A program made the position numbers and the translations under genes. This document shows, piece by piece, positions 1-9,912 of a stretch of DNA of 42,440 bases. How positions within the stretch are numbered: the stretch's first letter is position 1; every line of letters starts with the position of its first letter. Source of the DNA: Akkermansiaceae bacterium (lineage in GTDB: Bacteria; Verrucomicrobiota; Verrucomicrobiia; Verrucomicrobiales; Akkermansiaceae); the NCBI GenBank assembly GCA_026461385.1, contig JAPJNB010000149.1, forward strand, positions 1 through 42,440, in the 5' to 3' direction. The notes under the pieces were generated by a model, which saw nothing but the letters and a program-made list of their open reading frames with translations, did not search any database and was not told the DNA's origin.

Positions 1-2
1 CA

Positions 3-28
3 CCCCCCCCCCCGCCCCCCCGCCCCCC
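3..28. repeat. C-rich homopolymer tract upstream of urtA
   Basis: Almost pure cytosine, broken only by single G or A bases, about 40 bases before the urtA start codon. Such runs slip during replication and are also common sequencing weak points. Its position in the leader of urtA could affect expression, but the sequence upstream of the window is not visible. Confidence 0.6.
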
Positions 29-69
29 ACCCAGCCCCTGTTCCAAAAGATCCCCAAAACTAACATATC

Positions 70-1317
70 ATGAATCATAAAATCGTAGCAGCAGCACTTG
101 CCGCAATGGCAGTTTCCCACACCCCACTTCGCGCAGCGGAGACCGTTAAAGTCGGTGTTCTCCACTCGCTTAGCGGCACCATGGCGATCAGTGAAACATC
201 CCTCCGCGATGTATTACTCTTCACTTTCGACGAGATCAATGCCGCTGGCGGTGTACTCGGCAAGAAAATCGAGCCTGTCGTTGTTGATGGAGCATCGAAC
301 TGGCCACTTTTCGCTGAAAAGGCGAAGCAGCTCCTCGATCAAGACAAGGTATCCGCAACCTTCGGTTGCTGGACCTCAGTGAGCCGCAAGTCAGTCTTGC
401 CAGTCTTCGAAGAAAAGAAGGGACTACTTTTCTACCCCGTCCAGTACGAGGGCGAGGAAATGTCTCCTAACATCTTCTACACCGCTGAGGCAGTGAACCA
501 ACAAGCAACTCCTGCAGTGGATTACATGTTAGGTGAAGGAAAGAAGAAGTTCTATCTCATTGGTTCGGATTATGTATACCCACAGACGACCAACCTGATC
601 CTCTTGGAATACCTTCTCAGCAAGGGCGTGTCGCTTGAAAACATTGGCGGCGGCTTCACAAAAGACGCTGCCGGCAAGATCATCTCTGCTGGCAAGTACA
701 CTCCATTCGGCCACACGGACTATCAACAAATCATCTCGGAGATTAAGCAATTTGCTGCCAGCGGCGACGCCTGCATCATCAACACACTTAACGGAGACAC
801 CAACGTTCCATTCTTCAAGGAGTACGCAGCAGCAGGCCTAACAGCTGAGTCCTGCCCAGTGGTGAGCTTCTCAGTTTCCGAAGACGAGTTCCGTGGCTTG
901 CCTGCAAGTCAGTTGGTCGGCCAACTCGGATGCTGGACTTACTTCCAGTCGATCAAGAGCCCTGACAACGCCAAGTTCATCAAGAGCTTCAAGTCGTGGC
1001 TCGCAAAGTCAGACGTTCCCGGAATCGTCAAGGAAGGCCGCGTGACCTGCTCACCCATGGTTCTCTCCTATGATGGCGTCTATCTCTGGAAAGCCGCTGT
1101 CGAGAAAGCCGGTTCCTTCGAAGTGGGAAAGGTCATGGCTGCCCTGAAGAGCGGCATCTCCTTCGCAGGCCCTGGCGGCACGGTGACATCACAAGCAAAT
1201 CACCACCTCACGAAGAACGTTTTCATCGGCGAAACTCGTGCGGACGGACAATTCAAAATCCTGAAAGAATACAAGGATGTGGTAGGCGAACCCTTCCTCA
1301 AGGGCACCTACAAATAA
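70..1317 (+). CDS. urtA: Urea ABC transporter, substrate-binding protein UrtA
   Basis: This is the periplasmic urea-binding component of the high-affinity Urt ABC transporter, of the leucine/amide-binding protein class. The 415 residues begin with a signal peptide (hydrophobic core about 5-17, likely cleavage after LRA at 22). The mature protein opens with [14 protein letters not shown], a UrtA hallmark. Further UrtA-like blocks are [14 protein letters not shown] and [12 protein letters not shown]. Length is normal for the family. No permease or ATPase gene (urtBCDE) lies downstream; a hairpin terminator and then the urease operon follow, so the rest of the transporter must be upstream or elsewhere. 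The pairing with urease fits a scavenging system that imports urea and hydrolyses it for nitrogen. The family is certain; substrate specificity rests on sequence resemblance and the urease neighbourhood. Confidence 0.93.
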   Translation: MNHKIVAAALAAMAVSHTPLRAAETVKVGVLHSLSGTMAISETSLRDVLLFTFDEINAAGGVLGKKIEPVVVDGASNWPLFAEKAKQLLDQDKVSATFGCWTSVSRKSVLPVFEEKKGLLFYPVQYEGEEMSPNIFYTAEAVNQQATPAVDYMLGEGKKKFYLIGSDYVYPQTTNLILLEYLLSKGVSLENIGGGFTKDAAGKIISAGKYTPFGHTDYQQIISEIKQFAASGDACIINTLNGDTNVPFFKEYAAAGLTAESCPVVSFSVSEDEFRGLPASQLVGQLGCWTYFQSIKSPDNAKFIKSFKSWLAKSDVPGIVKEGRVTCSPMVLSYDGVYLWKAAVEKAGSFEVGKVMAALKSGISFAGPGGTVTSQANHHLTKNVFIGETRADGQFKILKEYKDVVGEPFLKGTYK

Positions 1318-1352
1318 GATTGCAACTCGGTTGTTGCGCGGTTAATCCCGCT

Positions 1353-1395
1353 GCGGTCACGCCCGGTTGGTTGGGTGTGACCGCTTGTTTATTTT
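1353..1395 (+). terminator. Rho-independent terminator after urtA
   Basis: A 12-bp stem (1353-1364 pairing with 1373-1384, one G-U pair) with an 8-base loop is followed by a T-rich run (TTGTTTATTTT). It lies 36 bases after the urtA stop and before the next gene. It suggests that urtA and the urease operon are largely separate transcripts. Confidence 0.75.
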
Positions 1396-1439
1396 GAAAC
1401 TTCACGACGGGTGATTTAAATCCACCATTCATACGATCC

Positions 1440-1733
1440 ATGAACCTAAAAGCTACAAACGCTCTGCACACGCTGTGCACCCAATTCATTTTCTCCTCCA
1501 TGATCACCGCCAGCGCGCTCGCTCATCCTGGCCACTACCATTCACCAGATGAAGTCGACGAGTTCGACGCATTCCGAGCGAATTACCTGCACTTGCATGG
1601 CACCTTGGAAATCAGCCTCGCTCTGCTTGCCATCGCATCCATCGCGATTTTCAAACTAAACCATAACCGCCGAGTCCGCATCGGTGCCGCACTCGCGTTC
1701 TGCGGCTCACTGGCTGCCATTTCGATTCGATAA
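1440..1733 (+). CDS. Small His-rich membrane protein of the urease operon
   Basis: A 97-residue protein of no firmly recognised family. Residues 1-28 look like a signal peptide ending in ASALA. The predicted mature N-terminus, [15 protein letters not shown], is rich in His, Asp and Glu and could bind a metal. Two hydrophobic helices follow (about 58-75 and 82-97), so it is probably an inner-membrane protein with a periplasmic metal-binding head. It ends 5 bases before ureA, which implies co-transcription and perhaps translational coupling. HupE/UreJ nickel transporters also begin with an HPGH-type motif after the signal peptide, but they have about six helices, so this is not a normal UreJ. 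A role in nickel handling is inference only. An in-frame ATG at 1500 is an alternative start, but it would remove most of the signal peptide. Confidence 0.75.
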   Translation: MNLKATNALHTLCTQFIFSSMITASALAHPGHYHSPDEVDEFDAFRANYLHLHGTLEISLALLAIASIAIFKLNHNRRVRIGAALAFCGSLAAISIR

Positions 1734-1738
1734 GCCCC

Positions 1739-2041
1739 ATGCACCTCTCCCCACGCGAACAGGAGAAACTGCTAGTGGTAGTCGCCGGTGACTTGGCTCG
1801 CCGACGACGCGACCGGGGACTGAAGTTGAACTACCCTGAGACGATCGCCCTCATCACCGCAGAGCTGCTCGAAGCCGCGCGTGACGGCAGATCGGTAGCA
1901 GAACTCATGAGCCTCGGCGCTACCTTTGTCACCCGAGATCAAGTGATGGAGGGGGTCGCCGAAATGATTCATGATGTCCAAGTTGAGGCAACATTCCCTG
2001 ATGGCACCAAGCTCGTCACCGTGCACCATCCGGTCCGATGA
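1739..2041 (+). CDS. ureA: Urease gamma subunit
   Basis: Smallest structural subunit of urease, which hydrolyses urea to ammonia and carbamate in the cytoplasm. The 100-residue length is exactly typical. Family blocks are visible: [13 protein letters not shown] at the N-terminus, [15 protein letters not shown] (about 27-41), the GRSVAEL turn, and a C-terminus ending in TVHHPVR. It is followed by ureB after 86 bases. The separate ureA and ureB genes show the three-subunit bacterial arrangement, not the Helicobacter-type fusion. Confidence 0.97.
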   Translation: MHLSPREQEKLLVVVAGDLARRRRDRGLKLNYPETIALITAELLEAARDGRSVAELMSLGATFVTRDQVMEGVAEMIHDVQVEATFPDGTKLVTVHHPVR

Positions 2042-2127
2042 GCGAACTCGCTGTCGCCTAACCGGATTTTCACATCGCCCATCATCGGTCTCGCATTCCA
2101 TTCCCCACCCACCTCAATCCTAACGTT

Positions 2128-2445
2128 ATGATTCCCGGAGAAATCATCACACCACCAGACGCGCCGAGCATCGAATTGAACTCAGGCCTAACCAAAAAAT
2201 CGCTAGTGGTTTCTAACACCGGCGACCGCCCGATCCAGGTGGGCAGCCACTATCATTTTGCAGAGACCAACGAATCGCTCACTTTTGATCGCACCGCCGC
2301 CCGAGGATTCCGGCTCGACATCCCCGCAGGAACTGCGGTGCGCTTTGAACCGGGCGACACCCGCGAGGTCTCGTTAGTAGCCTTCGCCGGAAGCCGCGAA
2401 ATTTACGGCCTCAACAACCAAGTCAACGGCCCACTCGACGCATGA
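2128..2445 (+). CDS. ureB: Urease beta subunit
   Basis: Beta subunit of the (alpha-beta-gamma)3 urease, 105 residues, normal length. It opens with the diagnostic MIPGEIITP block. The family core [17 protein letters not shown] lies at about 28-44, followed by [20 protein letters not shown] and the C-terminal [14 protein letters not shown]. Its stop codon overlaps the ureC start (ATGA), so the two are translationally coupled, which helps keep subunit stoichiometry. Confidence 0.97.
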   Translation: MIPGEIITPPDAPSIELNSGLTKKSLVVSNTGDRPIQVGSHYHFAETNESLTFDRTAARGFRLDIPAGTAVRFEPGDTREVSLVAFAGSREIYGLNNQVNGPLDA

Positions 2446-4163
2446 AACAATCCCGCACCAACTACGCTGCCACCTTCGGCCCCACCACTGGAGACCGCGT
2501 TCGACTTGCCGACACCGAGCTCTTCATCGAAGTGGAGCGCGATCTCATCGCTGAGTCTGGAGGCTACGGCAACGAGGTGAAATTCGGCGGCGGCAAGGTG
2601 ATTCGCGATGGCATGGCACAATCCCCTCTCGCATGCGACGCCGAAGCAGTCGATCTGGTGATCACGAATGCTCTGATCCTCGACTCAGCCCACGGGGTGA
2701 TCAAAGCGGACATCGGAATCAAACATGGACGCATCGTCGGAATCGGCCATGCAGGAAATCCACTCCTCCAAGATGGAATCACCATGACCATCGGTGCGGC
2801 CACCGAGGTGATCGCGGGCGAAGGCTGCATCGTAACGGCCGGTGGGATCGACACTCACATCCATTTCATCTGCCCACAGCAAATCGATCACGCGATCGCC
2901 AGCGGCGTGACGACCCTCATCGGCGGTGGCACTGGCCCCGCGCACGGAACCTACGCCACCACTTGCACTCCAGGGATTTGGAATATCCACCGGATGTTAG
3001 AAGCGGCCGAGGCCTTCCCCGTCAACCTCGGCTTCCTCGGCAAGGGGAATTGCTCATCGCCCGAACCCCTCCGTGAACAAGTCCGTGCCGGAGCGATCGG
3101 ACTGAAGCTCCACGAAGACTGGGGCACCACTCCCGCCGCAATCGACACCTGTCTAACCGTAGCAGATGAATTCGACGTCCAGGTCGCGATCCATACCGAC
3201 ACCTTAAACGAAGCAGGCTTCGTCGAGAGCACGCTCAATGCGTTTAAAGGCCGCACGATTCACACCTATCACTCGGAAGGTGCTGGTGGTGGCCACGCGC
3301 CCGACATCATTCGCGTATGCGGCGAGTTGAACGTACTCCCATCATCGACCAACCCGACACGCCCATTCACCGCCAACACCATTGACGAACACCTCGACAT
3401 GCTCATGGTTTGCCACCACCTCGATTCGCGCATCCCCGAGGATGTGGCCTTCGCGGAAAGCCGCATCCGTCCCGAAACCATCGCGGCTGAGGACTTGCTT
3501 CATGACCTCGGCACGATTTCCATGATGTCATCTGACAGCCAAGCGATGGGGCGCATCGGTGAAACCATCACCCGCACGTGGCAGACGGCGCACAAAATGA
3601 AAGTCCAGTTCGGTAAACTTGAGGGTCCATCCCACCCTGCCGCCGACAATTTCCGAGCACTCCGCTATGTTTCCAAGTACACGATTTGTCCCGCCATCAC
3701 CCATGGGATTGCACACGAAGTCGGCTCGATTGAGGTCGGAAAACTGGCCGATCTAGTGATCTGGAAGCCCGCATTTTTTGGAGTGAAACCCGAGACCATC
3801 CTGAAGGGTGGGTTCATCGCCTGGGCAAACATGGGCGACCCTAACGCCTCAATCCCTACCCCACAACCCACCTTCTACCGTCCCCAGTTCGCGGCTCACG
3901 GCAAGGCGATCGCTTCCACCTCGGTGACTTTTGTCAGCCATGCGGCACTCACCTCCGGAACACTCGAATCGCTCGGTCTAACCAAACGCCTCGTCGCCGT
4001 GAAAAATTGCCGTCAAATCACCAAGGCGGATCTACCGTTCAATGACGCGATGCCGAAAATCACGGTTGATCCCGACACCTACACGGTCACCGCCGATGGC
4101 CGCGAGCTGCGCTGTGAACCCCTCGCGGTGCTACCGATGGCGCAACGATATTTCCTTTTCTAA
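2442..4163 (+). CDS. ureC: Urease alpha (catalytic) subunit
   Basis: Catalytic subunit carrying the dinuclear nickel centre, 573 residues, full length. All key residues can be read: His139 and His141 in the [10 protein letters not shown] block, the carbamylated bridging lysine at Lys222 (GLKLHEDWG), His251 (AIHTDTLNE), His277 ([11 protein letters not shown]), the mobile flap Cys324-His325 ([13 protein letters not shown]) and the nickel ligand Asp365 ([11 protein letters not shown]). With an intact active site and all accessory genes next to it, the enzyme should be functional. It overlaps ureB by 4 bases and is followed after 14 bases by the nickel chaperone gene ureE. Confidence 0.98.
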   Translation: MKQSRTNYAATFGPTTGDRVRLADTELFIEVERDLIAESGGYGNEVKFGGGKVIRDGMAQSPLACDAEAVDLVITNALILDSAHGVIKADIGIKHGRIVGIGHAGNPLLQDGITMTIGAATEVIAGEGCIVTAGGIDTHIHFICPQQIDHAIASGVTTLIGGGTGPAHGTYATTCTPGIWNIHRMLEAAEAFPVNLGFLGKGNCSSPEPLREQVRAGAIGLKLHEDWGTTPAAIDTCLTVADEFDVQVAIHTDTLNEAGFVESTLNAFKGRTIHTYHSEGAGGGHAPDIIRVCGELNVLPSSTNPTRPFTANTIDEHLDMLMVCHHLDSRIPEDVAFAESRIRPETIAAEDLLHDLGTISMMSSDSQAMGRIGETITRTWQTAHKMKVQFGKLEGPSHPAADNFRALRYVSKYTICPAITHGIAHEVGSIEVGKLADLVIWKPAFFGVKPETILKGGFIAWANMGDPNASIPTPQPTFYRPQFAAHGKAIASTSVTFVSHAALTSGTLESLGLTKRLVAVKNCRQITKADLPFNDAMPKITVDPDTYTVTADGRELRCEPLAVLPMAQRYFLF

Positions 4164-4177
4164 CACCATACCCGCGA

Positions 4178-4609
4178 ATGCTCATCATCCAATGTATGGT
4201 CGCGGAACGATCGGATCTCCCGACCTCCCATCAGGTCGAACTACGAGCCGAGCGAAGGTTGTTTCTCAAACGCCGCTGGAGAGGAATCGCGGATGACGGC
4301 ACAGAATTCGGCTTCGACCTCGGGACACGCCTGACCGACGGCTGCGTGGTGTTCCACCAAAACGGCACCGACTACATCGTCCGGCAACTGCCCGAAACCG
4401 TCTATCAGATTCCCTTCCATTCGCCAGCCCACGCGGCATGGGTCGCATGGAAAACCGGCAACCTCCACCTGCCCGCCGAAATCCGCGAGGATGCCATTCT
4501 CGTGCTTCACGATGAAGCGATGGCCAACCTACTCGCACGGGAGGGCTGGGAATTCACCGAGCCAGAAGTCGTTTTCAAACCTCTCAAAGCCATCGCCCAC
4601 TCGCCATGA
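4178..4609 (+). CDS. ureE: Urease accessory protein UreE (nickel metallochaperone)
   Basis: UreE delivers nickel to the UreABC-UreDFG activation complex. The 143-residue protein has the two-domain layout of the family: an N-terminal peptide-binding half, and a metal-binding half containing GNLHLPAEI (the conserved dimer-interface His) and VLHDEAMANLLAREGWE. It lacks the His-rich C-terminal tail found in Klebsiella-type UreE, so nickel storage capacity should be small and only the interface site is expected. Sequence conservation is looser than in the other urease genes; the call relies on the GN-H block and on gene order. Its stop overlaps the ureF start. Confidence 0.88.
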   Translation: MLIIQCMVAERSDLPTSHQVELRAERRLFLKRRWRGIADDGTEFGFDLGTRLTDGCVVFHQNGTDYIVRQLPETVYQIPFHSPAHAAWVAWKTGNLHLPAEIREDAILVLHDEAMANLLAREGWEFTEPEVVFKPLKAIAHSP

Positions 4610-5271
4610 CCCGCGACCCCATGCTCTGGCTCTTGCAAGCCAACGACAGCAGCTACCCGTCCGGGGCCTATGCCCATTCGTTCGGCCTCGAGGAGCTAGT
4701 AGAATTGCAATTGGTTAGAAATGCAACTGACCTTGAAAATTTTCTAACATGCCAAATCATTCCCGCGCTTCTCACCTTCGAAATCCCCCACTTCGCTCAA
4801 GCCCACACGGCTGCAAATGCCAGCCAGCTCGATGCGCTCCTCGCACTTGATGCCGAGCTCGACGCGTGGCGCATTCCCGCAGAAATCTGCGACGCCTCAC
4901 GCCGGATCGGATCGCAACGCCTCGAGTTGCTCGCCTCACTCGCTCCGTCGCCATTGATCCTCGATCTCCGCGCTGCCACGCCGCGCGCCCACCACTTGAT
5001 CGTGACTGCCCTCGAACTCTCATCGCTGCCGCTCCCGCGAGCCGCAAGAGCCTTCGCCTATCAGGCGCTTTCTGGACTGACCTCTTCATCGATGAAGCTC
5101 ATCCGGATCGGCCAGAATGCCTGCCAACACATCCTTCACCGCTCACTGGAAAAAATCGGCACCGAAATCGACTCCGCCATTGCAAGCCCGCCTGATGGCT
5201 GGTTCAACCCTCTTCTCGAAATCGCCTCACTCCGCCATGCAAGATCCAACGCCAGACTCTTCATTTCCTAA
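4606..5271 (+). CDS. ureF: Urease accessory protein UreF
   Basis: UreF bridges UreD and the GTPase UreG during nickel insertion and lets the complex couple GTP hydrolysis to metallocentre assembly. The 221-residue protein shows the family signature near the N-terminus, [20 protein letters not shown] (about 10-29), and the C-terminal [17 protein letters not shown] block. The start codon overlaps the ureE stop (ATGA), and ureG begins 35 bases before the end, so the three genes are translationally linked. Length is within the usual range. Confidence 0.95.
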   Translation: MTRDPMLWLLQANDSSYPSGAYAHSFGLEELVELQLVRNATDLENFLTCQIIPALLTFEIPHFAQAHTAANASQLDALLALDAELDAWRIPAEICDASRRIGSQRLELLASLAPSPLILDLRAATPRAHHLIVTALELSSLPLPRAARAFAYQALSGLTSSSMKLIRIGQNACQHILHRSLEKIGTEIDSAIASPPDGWFNPLLEIASLRHARSNARLFIS

Positions 5272-5881
5272 CTCCATCAAACGCCCTTTCCGCCTCGGCA
5301 TCGGCGGACCCGTCGGCTCTGGAAAAACGATGTGCGTGCTTCGTCTCTGCCAATGGCTCAAGGAAGAGATATCACTCGCCGTCATCACCAATGACATCTA
5401 CACCCGCGAGGATGCGGAATTCCTGCTTCGCGCAAACGTCTTGCCCGCCGACCGTGTCCGCGGTGTCGAAACGGGCGGCTGCCCACACACGGCAATCCGA
5501 GATGACACAAGCATGAACATGGCCGCAGTGATCGACCTCGAAACCCATTACCCCGACCTCAAACTCATCCTCATCGAAAGCGGCGGCGACAATCTATCAG
5601 CCACGTTCTCGCCCGAACTTGTCGACGCCTACATCTACGTGATCGACGTGGCCGAGGGTGATAAAATCCCGCGAAAAGGCGGCCCGGCGATTCGAACCAG
5701 CGACTTGCTCCTCATCAATAAAACCGAACTCGCCCCCTACGTCGGTGCCGACCTTGAAGTGATGGCGCGCGATGCCGCGATTCAGCGTGGCTCCCGACCC
5801 TTCCTTTTTGCCGATCTCAAGTCCGAGAAGGGCAAGGAGGATCTAATGCATTGGCTCAAGCATGAATACCTCTTCATCTAA
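5237..5881 (+). CDS. ureG: Urease accessory GTPase UreG
   Basis: SIMIBI-class GTPase that powers nickel delivery to urease. The P-loop [11 protein letters not shown] sits at residues 21-31, followed by [14 protein letters not shown] and the nickel-binding CPH motif in [13 protein letters not shown]. The GTP-specificity block is LLINKTEL. I place the start at the ATG at 5237 (214 residues, inside the ureF 3' end) because it gives a normal UreG N-terminus just before the P-loop. A longer open frame back to 5117 would only translate ureF codons out of frame. The gene overlaps ureD by 20 bases. Confidence 0.96.
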   Translation: MQDPTPDSSFPNSIKRPFRLGIGGPVGSGKTMCVLRLCQWLKEEISLAVITNDIYTREDAEFLLRANVLPADRVRGVETGGCPHTAIRDDTSMNMAAVIDLETHYPDLKLILIESGGDNLSATFSPELVDAYIYVIDVAEGDKIPRKGGPAIRTSDLLLINKTELAPYVGADLEVMARDAAIQRGSRPFLFADLKSEKGKEDLMHWLKHEYLFI

Positions 5882-6710
5882 CAGGGTCACAGGAAATGCA
5901 CTAGGCGGTTATCTAACGCTCGAATGCGCCCGGCGTGAAAATGGAACACCCTTCATTTCTCGGCAGGATTTCCGTGTGCCGATTCACATCGGAAAAGGCC
6001 ATGTGGATGAAGGCGCGCTCGTCCTGAACCTCTCAAACCCAACCGCAGGTTTTTTCGACGGTGACCGCGTGGACTTGGACATCACCGTCGCAGACGGCGC
6101 GCGCCTCGTTCTATCCACCCCAGCAGCCTCGCGGGTCTATCGGACACGATCTGGAAAACCTGCCGCCAATTTCCAGAATTTCACCGTGGGTGAAGGTGCA
6201 TTTCTGGAGTGGATTCCCGAGGCCTTCATCCCCCATGCCGATGCCAGCTACGAGCAAACCACACGCATCCTCCTCGCACCTTCATCAAGTTTGTTGTTTT
6301 TCGAATGGATCGCGCCGGGACGCGTCGCAAGCGGCGAGGCCTTCGCCTATCAAAACCTTCGTTGGGAAATGGATCTTCGCATCGGCGGAAATCTAACAGC
6401 CCGTGAGCGCTTCAACCTCAAGCCTGGCGACCACAGCCTATCGGGACTGAAAGCCGCATTCCCCAAGGCCCACTATCTTTCACTCTACGCTTCGGGCGAA
6501 ATGACACAGCACTGGCCCGCCGACGCGATCGACCAACTCAATTCTGCTACCACCCTCATCGGCCACGGCCCGCTCGGCGGCGGCGTGTTTGTACTCCGCG
6601 CGCTTTGTGAAGATAGCCGATCCACCCGCAAGCTTCTCCACGACCTCCGCTTGCTGCTTTATTCCACCGCAAAAATGTCGCCTCCCGCACTCGGCCGCAG
6701 CATCCTGTGA
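5862..6710 (+). CDS. ureD: Urease accessory protein UreD
   Basis: UreD (UreH in Helicobacter) is the scaffold that docks UreFG onto apo-urease and provides the nickel path. The 282-residue protein has the family blocks [29 protein letters not shown] and [17 protein letters not shown] (about 113-129), then [18 protein letters not shown]. It is the last gene of the operon, whereas ureD opens many proteobacterial urease operons. A run of nine C follows the stop codon. The next gene is convergent, so the operon ends here, although I see no clear hairpin terminator. Confidence 0.95.
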   Translation: MNTSSSNRVTGNALGGYLTLECARRENGTPFISRQDFRVPIHIGKGHVDEGALVLNLSNPTAGFFDGDRVDLDITVADGARLVLSTPAASRVYRTRSGKPAANFQNFTVGEGAFLEWIPEAFIPHADASYEQTTRILLAPSSSLLFFEWIAPGRVASGEAFAYQNLRWEMDLRIGGNLTARERFNLKPGDHSLSGLKAAFPKAHYLSLYASGEMTQHWPADAIDQLNSATTLIGHGPLGGGVFVLRALCEDSRSTRKLLHDLRLLLYSTAKMSPPALGRSIL

Positions 6711-6801
6711 GCCCCCCCCCAACGGGAAATCACAATTCTCCGCGATGTGTTTGAAATCCTTCACTGCCACAAGCATGGCGACGTCTCTGCGCGCGCGCGA
6801 C

Positions 6802-8778
6802 TCACTTGGCTGCAGCGATGACGTGGTCCTTGGTCATCCCAAGTTCCCGCATCACCACATCCCCCGGCGCACTGATGCCGAAGCGATCGATGCCAAGCGC
6901 CTTGCCCTCGGTGCCAACGTATTTCCACCATAGATCGGTGACGCCAGCCTCAATCGAAATCCGCTTGGTGCAAGCCTTGGGCAACACGCTCTCGCGGTAT
7001 TCCGCCCCTTGGCGCTCGAACCGCTCAAAGCACGGCATGGAAACCACCCGCACGCCATCGCCAAGTTCCGCCGCCGCAGCCATTGCGTGTTGAAGCTCAG
7101 AACCCGTGGCCAAAAGAATGGTCGTCAACGCACCACTTTCCTTGCGGGCAATGTATCCCCCACGGAGAACCCCGTCGCGCCGAGTCTCAACCGACAATTC
7201 GTCCATCAGCGGAATCGCTTGGCGAGTCAGAATCAACGCGGTTGGCCCATCGGTGCGACTCATCGCCGCGATGAAAGCCCCCGCAGTTTCCTCGGCATCG
7301 CCTGGGCGAATGACGTCGAGATTCGGGATCACCCGCAGACCACTCACCGTTTCCACCGGTTGGTGAGTTGGACCATCCTCGCCCACGCCCACCGAGTCAT
7401 GCGTGAAAATATAGCTCACGGGAAGATTCGACAGCGCGGCAAGCCGGATCGCACCACGCAAGTAATCCGCAAACACCAGAAACGTCGCTCCGCTCGCACG
7501 GAACAAGCCGTCATAGGCGATGCCATTGCAGATCGCTCCCATCGCGTGCTCGCGAATGCCAAACCAGATATTCCTTCCAAGCGGATTGGCCTTGGAAAAA
7601 TCACCACCATCCTTGAGGTAGTTTTTCGTGGAACCGAAAAGATCAGCACTTCCTGTTAGAAAATGCGGGACTGCCTTGGCCACGGCGTTGACCACATTCG
7701 ATCCAGCCGAACGGGTCGCATCTTTGTAGTCGGCAGCGAACGCTGGGATTTTCTCACTGAGATCGGCTGGCACCGCTTGGGCCACGCACGCGCTCAGCTG
7801 GCTCGCAAGCTCCGGATTGGCCTTCACCCATGCATCATAAGTCGCCTGCCACGCCTCGAAGGTGCCCTTGGACGCAGCGGTTCTCGCCGCGAAATACGCT
7901 TGGGTCTCGGGAGAAACGTAGAAATGCTCGTCGGCTGGCAGCCCGAGTCCGGCACGTGCCGATTCGATGAATTTTGCACCGCCCTCGCCGTGGCCTTTGG
8001 CCGTCCCCGCCACTTCGGGGATCCCTTTGCCAATCACGGTTTTGACGATGACCACCTTCGGGCGACCGTTGCGATCCGCCTTGGCCTTTTCCAAGGCCGC
8101 CGCGATGGCGTTGAGGTCATGACCATCGATGGTCACCGCATCCCAACGCTGGGAAATGAAGTACTGCTCCGCATCCTCACCTTGGGTGAAATCCGCCATC
8201 GCATCCAACGTGACATCGTTGGAATCATAGATGAGGACCAAGTTGTCCAAGCCGCTGTGACCCGCGAAGGCGATGGCCTCCTTGGCAACCCCTTCCTGCA
8301 GGCAACCGTCCCCATGAATCGCAAAAACGTGGTGGTCAAAAATCGTGTGCTCGGCGGTGTTGAACAATGCCGCGGCGCGCTTGCCGGAAAGGGCGTACCC
8401 CACCGCATTGCCGATCCCTTGGCCCAGCGGCCCCGTGGTCGCTTCCACTCCAGGTGTCTCATGGAACTCCGGATGCCCCGGCGTGATCGAATGCAGGCGG
8501 CGGAAATTTTTCACATCGTCACGCGAAACCGCATAGCCCGCAAGATGCAACCATCCGTAAAGAAACATCGAGCCATGACCGGCCGACAGCACGAAACGAT
8601 CGCGGTTCAGCCACTTCGGAGCCTCAGGGAAGTACCGCATCGACTCACCGAACAACACCGCCCCCACCTCAGCACAGCCAAGTGGAAGGCCAAGGTGACC
8701 GGAATTACAGGCGTGGACAGCATCCATGGCCAGGCCACGGGCTTCATTGGCAGTTTGAGCAAGCAAGGTTGTGTTCAT
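6802..8778 (-). CDS. tkt: Transketolase
   Basis: Thiamine-diphosphate enzyme moving two-carbon units between ketoses and aldoses in the pentose phosphate pathway; cytoplasmic homodimer. Visible family features are [18 protein letters not shown] (about 65-82), [15 protein letters not shown], the ThDP/Mg motif GDG at 156-158 with Asn187 (YDSNDVTLD), and the pyrimidine-domain REHAMG block with the catalytic Glu, followed by the [17 protein letters not shown] region. I choose the ATG at 8778 (658 residues), which gives the normal start [17 protein letters not shown]. The frame stays open upstream to 8916 but the extra residues look non-homologous. It is the only minus-strand gene here, convergent with ureD and divergent from the tRNA gene. 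Confidence 0.96.
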   Translation of the reverse strand: MNTTLLAQTANEARGLAMDAVHACNSGHLGLPLGCAEVGAVLFGESMRYFPEAPKWLNRDRFVLSAGHGSMFLYGWLHLAGYAVSRDDVKNFRRLHSITPGHPEFHETPGVEATTGPLGQGIGNAVGYALSGKRAAALFNTAEHTIFDHHVFAIHGDGCLQEGVAKEAIAFAGHSGLDNLVLIYDSNDVTLDAMADFTQGEDAEQYFISQRWDAVTIDGHDLNAIAAALEKAKADRNGRPKVVIVKTVIGKGIPEVAGTAKGHGEGGAKFIESARAGLGLPADEHFYVSPETQAYFAARTAASKGTFEAWQATYDAWVKANPELASQLSACVAQAVPADLSEKIPAFAADYKDATRSAGSNVVNAVAKAVPHFLTGSADLFGSTKNYLKDGGDFSKANPLGRNIWFGIREHAMGAICNGIAYDGLFRASGATFLVFADYLRGAIRLAALSNLPVSYIFTHDSVGVGEDGPTHQPVETVSGLRVIPNLDVIRPGDAEETAGAFIAAMSRTDGPTALILTRQAIPLMDELSVETRRDGVLRGGYIARKESGALTTILLATGSELQHAMAAAAELGDGVRVVSMPCFERFERQGAEYRESVLPKACTKRISIEAGVTDLWWKYVGTEGKALGIDRFGISAPGDVVMRELGMTKDHVIAAAK

Positions 8779-8990
8779 GTAAGATGGTTTCCCGCATCGA
8801 TTTTCCAAAGCGGGTGCAAAGAAGCTAGAAATCCTCGCCCTCTTGACAAGCCAGCATTCTGGGATTGATGAATCATCCGACAGGAAACCGCTAAAATCAC
8901 AATTCAAGCAGCTCACGCAAAAATTTTACCCAAAAAAACCTTGCAACGTTGTCTCACATACGCTTCTTTTCCGCCCGCTCCGCGACACAC

Positions 8991-9065
8991 GACCCGTTCG
9001 TCTATCGGTTAGGACTCCAGGTTTTCATCCTGGCAAGAAGGGTTCGACTCCCTTACGGGTCGCCA
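8991..9065 (+). tRNA. tRNA-Glu (anticodon UUC), CCA encoded
   Basis: A complete cloverleaf can be drawn. The acceptor stem GACCCGT pairs perfectly with ACGGGTC. The anticodon arm CCAGG-TTTTCAT-CCTGG gives anticodon TTC. The T arm AAGGG-TTCGACT-CCCTT is intact, the discriminator base is G, and CCA is encoded at 9063-9065. A hairpin terminator follows at once, so it is probably transcribed as a single-gene unit. Confidence 0.97.
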
Positions 9066-9075
9066 TGATCAATAA

Positions 9076-9099
9076 GCCTCCGCCCCGCGGGGGCTTTTT
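9076..9099 (+). terminator. Rho-independent terminator of tRNA-Glu
   Basis: A 7-bp GC-rich stem (9076-9082 with 9088-9094, one G-T pair) and a 5-base loop are followed by five T. It lies 10 bases after the tRNA and before panB. It argues that panB translation begins after this point. Confidence 0.85.
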
Positions 9100-9139
9100 A
9101 GTTTCAATCACCCGCTGCGTCGCACCGAAATCTCCAACC

Positions 9140-9907
9140 GTGACCGCTCTCCAAAAAGCCGATTCCATCCGAGCCCACAAGGGCGGACGCCCGGTCACCG
9201 CCCTCACGGCCTACGATTACCCGACCGCACGCCTGCTGGATGAGGCCGGCATCGACATCCTTCTCGTCGGCGACTCGCTTGGCATGGTGGTCTTGGGCTT
9301 CCCCGACACCACCCACGTCACGCTCGACCACATGCTGCACCACGTCGCCGCAGTCGCCCGTGCCACTCCCAAGGCGCTCATCGTCGGCGACTTGCCGATC
9401 CACACCTACGAAACCCCCGCCCAAGCGCTAGAAACCGCTCGCCGACTCGTCGCTGCCGGCGCGGAAGCGGTGAAGCTGGAAGGCGGCATCCGCCAAGCCG
9501 AAAAAGTCCGCGCCATCACCGAAGCCGGCATCCCCGTGATGGGCCACCTCGGGATGCTCCCCCAACGGGTGCTTGAAGAGGGCGGCTATCGCAAAAAAGG
9601 CAAAACCCCAGAACAAACGGAAGCCCTCCGCGAGGGTGCCCAAGCGCTGATCGATGCCGGGGTTTTTTCGATCGTCCTGGAATCGATCATGCCCGAAACC
9701 GCGCGCTTGCTCACGGCCTCACTCGCCGTGCCAACCATCGGGATCGGCTGCGGCACCCAGACCTGCGACGGCGAAATCGCGGTGATCACCGACCTCCTCG
9801 GCTCCTTCCCGTGGTTTGTCCCTCCTTTCGCAACGCCCGAGGCGGATTTGGCCTCCGCAACCCGCACAGCGGTCGCACGCTACATTTCACGAGTCCGTGG
9901 CTCTTGA
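9140..9907 (+). CDS. panB: 3-methyl-2-oxobutanoate hydroxymethyltransferase
   Basis: First committed enzyme of pantothenate (coenzyme A) synthesis: it adds a hydroxymethyl group from methylene-tetrahydrofolate to 2-oxoisovalerate. Family blocks are LTAYDYPTARLLDEAGIDILLVGDSLGM in two runs near the N-terminus (metal-binding Asp in GDS), KLEGG, MGHLGMLPQ, VLESIMPE and IGIGCGTQTCDGE. I select the GTG at 9140 (255 residues), where homologues start with a short leader before LQK. The in-frame ATG at 9065 falls on the tRNA CCA and would run through the tRNA terminator, so it is unlikely. hemW follows 5 bases later, so the two form an operon. Confidence 0.93.
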   Translation: MTALQKADSIRAHKGGRPVTALTAYDYPTARLLDEAGIDILLVGDSLGMVVLGFPDTTHVTLDHMLHHVAAVARATPKALIVGDLPIHTYETPAQALETARRLVAAGAEAVKLEGGIRQAEKVRAITEAGIPVMGHLGMLPQRVLEEGGYRKKGKTPEQTEALREGAQALIDAGVFSIVLESIMPETARLLTASLAVPTIGIGCGTQTCDGEIAVITDLLGSFPWFVPPFATPEADLASATRTAVARYISRVRGS

Positions 9908-9912
9908 TCGCC

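Noticed and set aside
1440..1733. UreJ/HupE nickel transporter
   Set aside because: Only the HPGH start resembles it; 97 residues and two helices are too few for that family.
5117..5236. N-terminal extension of UreG
   Set aside because: These codons are ureF sequence read in another frame and precede the normal UreG N-terminus.
7663..8868. A 401-codon open frame on the + strand
   Set aside because: It lies antisense within transketolase, whose motifs are all intact; the product has no recognisable features. It is a GC-driven shadow.
8843..8871. TTGACA-like promoter upstream of tRNA-Glu
   Set aside because: A TTGACA occurs at 8843 but the -10 at the right spacing (TGATGA) is poor and lies over 110 bases before the tRNA; too weak to call.
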